From assembly GCA_016218905.1 (NCBI GenBank), contig JACRCS010000421.1, forward strand, positions 1 to 9,270: DNA of 9,270 nucleotides. Reading direction: 5' to 3'. Made by a program: the position numbers and the translations under genes. The DNA comes from Deltaproteobacteria bacterium (lineage in GTDB: Bacteria; Desulfobacterota_C; Deferrisomatia; Deferrisomatales; JACRMM01). The notes beneath the pieces were generated by a model. The model saw nothing but the letters and a program-made list of their open reading frames with translations, was not told the origin of the DNA and made no database searches. Below, piece by piece: positions 6,768 to 9,270 of this stretch (positions are counted from its first letter, which is position 1; every line of letters starts with the position of its first letter).

Positions 6768-6774
6768 CCGCTCG

Positions 6775-8364
6775 TCAGAGCGGTATGTTTCCGTGCTTCC
6801 TCCGCGGCCGCTCCCGCTCCTTGCCCTCCAGGAACTGGAGGCTTCGGATCAGGCGGCCCCGGGTGGTCCTCGGGAAGACCACGTCGTCGATGTAGCCCCG
6901 CTTGGCCGCGAGGAAGGGGTTCGCGAAGGTCCTCCGGTACTCCCCCTCCTTCTCCAGGAGGGCGGCGGCGGGGTCCGCGGCCGTCTCGATCTCCTTGCGG
7001 TAGATGACCTCGGCGGCGCCCCGGGGGCCGAGGACGGCGATCTCCGCCGTCGGCCAGGCGTAGTTGAGGTCGGCGCCGATGTGCTTGGAGTTCATGACGA
7101 TGTAGGCGCCGCCGTACGCCTTGCGCACGACCACCGTGATCCTCGGCACCGTCGCCTCGATGAAGGCGTAGAGGAGCTTCGCGCCGTGCCGGATGATCCC
7201 GCCGTGCTCCTGCTCCGGCCCGGGCATGAATCCGGGGACGTCCACGAGCGAGACCAGCGGGATGTTGAAGGCATCGCAGAAACGGACGAAGCGGGCGCCC
7301 TTCGTGGAGGCGTCGCTGTCCAGCACGCCGGCGAGGACGGCGGGCTGGTTGGCGATGAGGCCGATCGTCTCTCCGCCCAGCCGGCCGAAGCCGACGAGGA
7401 GGTTTCGGGCCCAATGGGCGTGGACCTCGAAGAACTCGCCGCCGTCGAGGATCGAGTAGATCAGCACCTTCATGTCGTAGGGCTGGTTCGGGTTCGCGGG
7501 CACGAGGTAGTCGAGCGCCGGGTCTTCCCGGTCCTGGGGGTCCCGGAGATCGAGGATCGGCGGCTTCTGCCGGTTGTTCGAAGGCAGGTAGTCGATGAGC
7601 CGGCGCACCTCCCGCAGGCAGAGGACGTCGTTCGGGAGGACGAAGTGCGCGACGCCGCTCTTCGTCGCGTGGACGCGGGCGCCCCCGAGCTCGTCGAACC
7701 CGATGTCCTGGTGGATCACCGTCTTCACGACGTTCGGCCCGGTCACGAACATGTAGGAGGAGTTCTCCACCATGAAGGTGAAGTCCGTCATGGCGGGGCT
7801 GTAGACGGCGCCGCCCGCGCACGGCCCGAGGATGCACGAGATCTGCGGGATCACGCCGCTCGCCATGACGTTGCGGTTGAAGATCTCGCCGTAGGCCGCG
7901 AGGGCGTCGACCCCCTCCTGGATCCGCGCCCCGCCCGAGTCGTTGAGCCCGATCACGGGCGCGCCGACCCGCACCGCGTGGTCCATGACCTTGCCGATCT
8001 TTTCGGAGTGCGCCTCGCCGAGCGACCCGCCGATGACGGTGAAGTCCTGGCTGAAGACGAAGACCTCCCGGCCGTCGATCGTCCCGTGGCCGCTGACGAC
8101 GCCGTCGCCGAGGAACTCCTTCTTCGCCCCTACGTGGCCGCCGCGGCCGACCTTCAGGAGGTCGAACTCCTCGAACGAGCCCTCGTCGAGGAGGAGCTCC
8201 AGCCGCTCGCGGGCGGTGAGCTTCCCCTTCCCGTGCTGCTCCTCGAGCCGCTTCGGCCCGCCGCCCACGCGAGCCTCCTCGCGCATCTCCTGGAGCCGGG
8301 AGAGGTTGTCTTCGGGGGGCCACGCGAGGGCCCGGGCCGGCCGGTCGGCGCCTTGGCTGTTCAT
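6775..8364 (-). CDS. pccB: Propionyl-CoA carboxylase beta subunit (carboxyltransferase)
   Basis: The 529-residue product transfers the carboxyl group from biotin to the acyl-CoA, making methylmalonyl-CoA from propionyl-CoA. It has the two crotonase-like halves of the acyl-CoA carboxyltransferase family: oxyanion-hole glycines in SGGARIQEG (143-151) and AYGGAY (416-421), and the family C-terminus RKHGNIPL. Length is normal for PccB (about 510-540). The Asp432 in GADLN lies where an Asp is reported to favour propionyl- over acetyl-CoA in actinobacterial homologues; that assignment is from memory. The start is ATG at 8362-8364 with GGAGG (8370-8374) five bases upstream. It is the first gene of the pccB-pccA pair and has a recognisable promoter at 8428-8456. 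The methylmalonyl-CoA epimerase and mutase that would complete the pathway are not in this window. Confidence 0.94.
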   Translation of the reverse strand: MNSQGADRPARALAWPPEDNLSRLQEMREEARVGGGPKRLEEQHGKGKLTARERLELLLDEGSFEEFDLLKVGRGGHVGAKKEFLGDGVVSGHGTIDGREVFVFSQDFTVIGGSLGEAHSEKIGKVMDHAVRVGAPVIGLNDSGGARIQEGVDALAAYGEIFNRNVMASGVIPQISCILGPCAGGAVYSPAMTDFTFMVENSSYMFVTGPNVVKTVIHQDIGFDELGGARVHATKSGVAHFVLPNDVLCLREVRRLIDYLPSNNRQKPPILDLRDPQDREDPALDYLVPANPNQPYDMKVLIYSILDGGEFFEVHAHWARNLLVGFGRLGGETIGLIANQPAVLAGVLDSDASTKGARFVRFCDAFNIPLVSLVDVPGFMPGPEQEHGGIIRHGAKLLYAFIEATVPRITVVVRKAYGGAYIVMNSKHIGADLNYAWPTAEIAVLGPRGAAEVIYRKEIETAADPAAALLEKEGEYRRTFANPFLAAKRGYIDDVVFPRTTRGRLIRSLQFLEGKERERPRRKHGNIPL

Positions 8365-8427
8365 CCGATCCTCCGCGAGGCGGTTTGTCCGCTTCGGCGG
8401 GCAGCCCGAAACGGACGGAGAGGCTGG

Positions 8428-8456
8428 AATCTAGCCTAGGGTCCGGAAGCGGTCAA
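8428..8456 (-). promoter_or_regulatory. Sigma70-type promoter for pccB-pccA
   Basis: On the - strand, TTGACC (8456-8451) is followed after exactly 17 bp by TAGATT (8433-8428). That gives five of six and four of six consensus matches at ideal spacing. Transcription would begin near 8420, leaving a leader of about 55 nt before the pccB ATG. The tandem AT-rich boxes at 8464-8498 lie immediately upstream of the -35, a position suited to activator binding. Confidence 0.6.
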
Positions 8457-8463
8457 GGTCGTA

Positions 8464-8498
8464 TTTAACGAGGCTAAAGTGCCTTTAATATGGCTAAA
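8464..8498. promoter_or_regulatory. Tandem 15-bp operator-like boxes in the divergent spacer
   Basis: TTTAACGAGGCTAAA (8464-8478) and TTTAATATGGCTAAA (8484-8498) share 12 of 15 positions and repeat with a 20-bp period, about two helical turns. An inverted element, TAAAG-TGC-CTTTA, spans 8475-8487 at their junction. The block is AT-rich against a very GC-rich background and sits eight bp upstream of the pccB -35, about 90 bp from the candidate -35 of the rightward gene. This is the expected look of a binding site for a dimeric or tandem regulator; the regulator is unknown. Confidence 0.5.
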
Positions 8499-8586
8499 AG
8501 CGGCCCCGGATCCCGTCTCGACGCGGGGGGCTCGTAGCCGGCTGAGCGGGAGGCGCGCAAGCGGCCGAGTCAACCGACCGAGGCGC

Positions 8587-8616
8587 TTGACACGTCCCTC
8601 TTTTTCACGGTATCGC
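8587..8616 (+). promoter_or_regulatory. Candidate promoter for the rightward SWIM/SNF2 gene
   Basis: A perfect TTGACA at 8587-8592 is followed after 18 bp by TATCGC (8611-8616), which matches only half of TATAAT. Transcription would start near 8623, about 34 nt before the ATG at 8657. The -35 is convincing and the -10 weak. Confidence 0.4.
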
Positions 8617-8656
8617 GGCCCTGCCGTGCCTTATCCGAACCCACAGCGAGGGCTCC

Positions 8657-9270
8657 ATGCGCAGCCTCAAAGATCGCCTCTCGAATCTTACCTTCCGACA
8701 GGCCGCGAAGCTCCTCGGCGAAAGAGGCGAGCGGCTGCTCCAGCAGGGCGGGAAGTACGAGATCGATCTCGACGAGCACGTTCGGCTCACAGAGGAGCAG
8801 CTTACGGTGCGCGTAGGCGGTTCAGTCGCCCTGATCGCCGCGGCCCCGGACCTGCCCGACGAGCTCAGGCTGGAGTGCACTTCGTGCCCTTCCGTTTGCG
8901 AGCACCTCGGGGCGGCGTTGGCCCTCGTGCTCGAGGAGAAGGCATGCCTCGGGCTTTCCGCTCCCGCCCCCGAACGCGCGCCGGTCGAGAGCCTCACCGA
9001 CGAGGAGCTGGTCCTCCTCGCGCTGGAAGAGCGCAGGGAGCGCGCGCGCACGGAGCGCATGACCGTCAGCCCGGCGGACCGGGCGGAGCTCTGGACCGAC
9101 TACGCGGTCACGAGCGGTATCTCGGGAAGGACCTACCGAGTCGCTCTGCGGGGCTGGGAGCGGGGGGAGTCCTACTGCTCCTGCCCGGATTTTCGGAAGA
9201 ACACCCTCGGAACGTGCAAGCACGTGCTGCACGTGCTGGCGAAAGTGCCCCGCCGCTTCCCGAAGGCGAA
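8657..9270 (+). CDS. SWIM zinc-finger protein, probable N-terminus of a SNF2-family helicase (runs off window)
   Basis: The frame is open from ATG at 8657 to the window edge (204 codons seen, no stop). GAGG lies five bases upstream of the ATG. Residues 174-189 contain a textbook SWIM zinc finger, CSC...CKH (C174, C176, C187, H189), at a position where bacterial SNF2/HepA-like ATPases often carry one ahead of the helicase core. An earlier cluster, C74, C77, C81 and H83, resembles a second degenerate SWIM-like metal site. Residues about 115-135 are strongly charged and probably helical. No helicase motif is visible because the gene is cut, so the SNF2 assignment rests on the SWIM domain and overall N-terminal appearance. 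A stand-alone SWIM protein remains possible. The gene diverges from pccB across a 292-nt spacer. Confidence 0.75.
   Translation, partial: MRSLKDRLSNLTFRQAAKLLGERGERLLQQGGKYEIDLDEHVRLTEEQLTVRVGGSVALIAAAPDLPDELRLECTSCPSVCEHLGAALALVLEEKACLGLSAPAPERAPVESLTDEELVLLALEERRERARTERMTVSPADRAELWTDYAVTSGISGRTYRVALRGWERGESYCSCPDFRKNTLGTCKHVLHVLAKVPRRFPKA

Noticed and set aside
4563..7007. 814-codon open frame on the + strand across pccA and the spacer
   Set aside because: It is antisense to a fully supported pccA, crosses the heptad spacer, has low-complexity composition and no family motifs.
4650..8364. Methylcrotonyl- or acetyl-CoA carboxylase instead of propionyl-CoA carboxylase
   Set aside because: The beta subunit has the PccB C-terminus RKHGNIPL and the GADLN aspartate, and no leucine-catabolism genes are nearby. 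The alternatives are less likely but not disproved.
6760..8439. 559-codon open frame on the + strand opposite pccB
   Set aside because: It is antisense to pccB, with a composition typical of GC-rich shadow frames and no domain.
8570..9232. Several - strand frames at the right edge
   Set aside because: They lie opposite the SWIM gene, whose Cys/His spacing, start and ribosome site are convincing.
8657..9270. Defence-island gene (such as the SNF2 component of DISARM)
   Set aside because: Only a SWIM-bearing N-terminus is visible and the neighbours are metabolic. No methylase or other defence gene is in the window.

Overview
This is a GC-rich (by eye well over 60%) bacterial chromosome window. 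Four genes read leftward (- strand) and one truncated gene reads rightward at the right edge. High GC keeps many non-coding frames open, so genes were chosen by protein family motifs rather than ORF length. The proteins and the heptad-repeat style of the spacers suggest an uncultured GC-rich soil or sediment lineage, perhaps Methylomirabilota/Rokubacteria or a former deltaproteobacterium. That placement is a low-confidence impression, because no marker gene is present.

Layout from left to right. Positions 1-141 are the 3' end of a group II intron on the + strand, with domain V at 69-101 and domain VI at about 102-141. The rest of the intron, and any maturase, lies outside the window. It stops about 30 nt from the end of ubiB (174-1853, -), a UbiB/AarF/ABC1 atypical kinase. 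ubiB overlaps rnr (1850-4345, -; RNase R) by four bases (GTGA), so the two form a translationally coupled unit. A TATAAT box lies upstream of rnr at 4438-4443, and a possible 16-codon leader ORF with a full Shine-Dalgarno ends in a second GTGA overlap at the rnr start.

The 304-nt spacer 4346-4649 holds degenerate 7-bp repeats arranged as two inverted arrays around a GC hairpin. Next come pccA (4650-6662, -; biotin carboxylase/BCCP subunit, TTG start) and pccB (6775-8364, -; carboxyltransferase subunit). Together they encode an acyl-CoA carboxylase, most likely propionyl-CoA carboxylase. Their 112-nt spacer carries a second, sequence-unrelated pair of inverted 7-bp arrays.

The 292-nt divergent spacer 8365-8656 has a good sigma70-type promoter for pccB, an AT-rich island with two 15-bp boxes spaced exactly 20 bp apart, and a likely promoter for the rightward gene. 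That gene (8657 to beyond 9270, +) begins a SWIM zinc-finger protein, probably the N-terminus of a SNF2-family helicase.

The coding content is mostly housekeeping: propionyl-CoA metabolism, RNA decay and quinone or lipid-related kinase function. The unusual material is in the spacers, namely the two heptad-array stem structures, the tandem operator-like boxes and the intron remnant.
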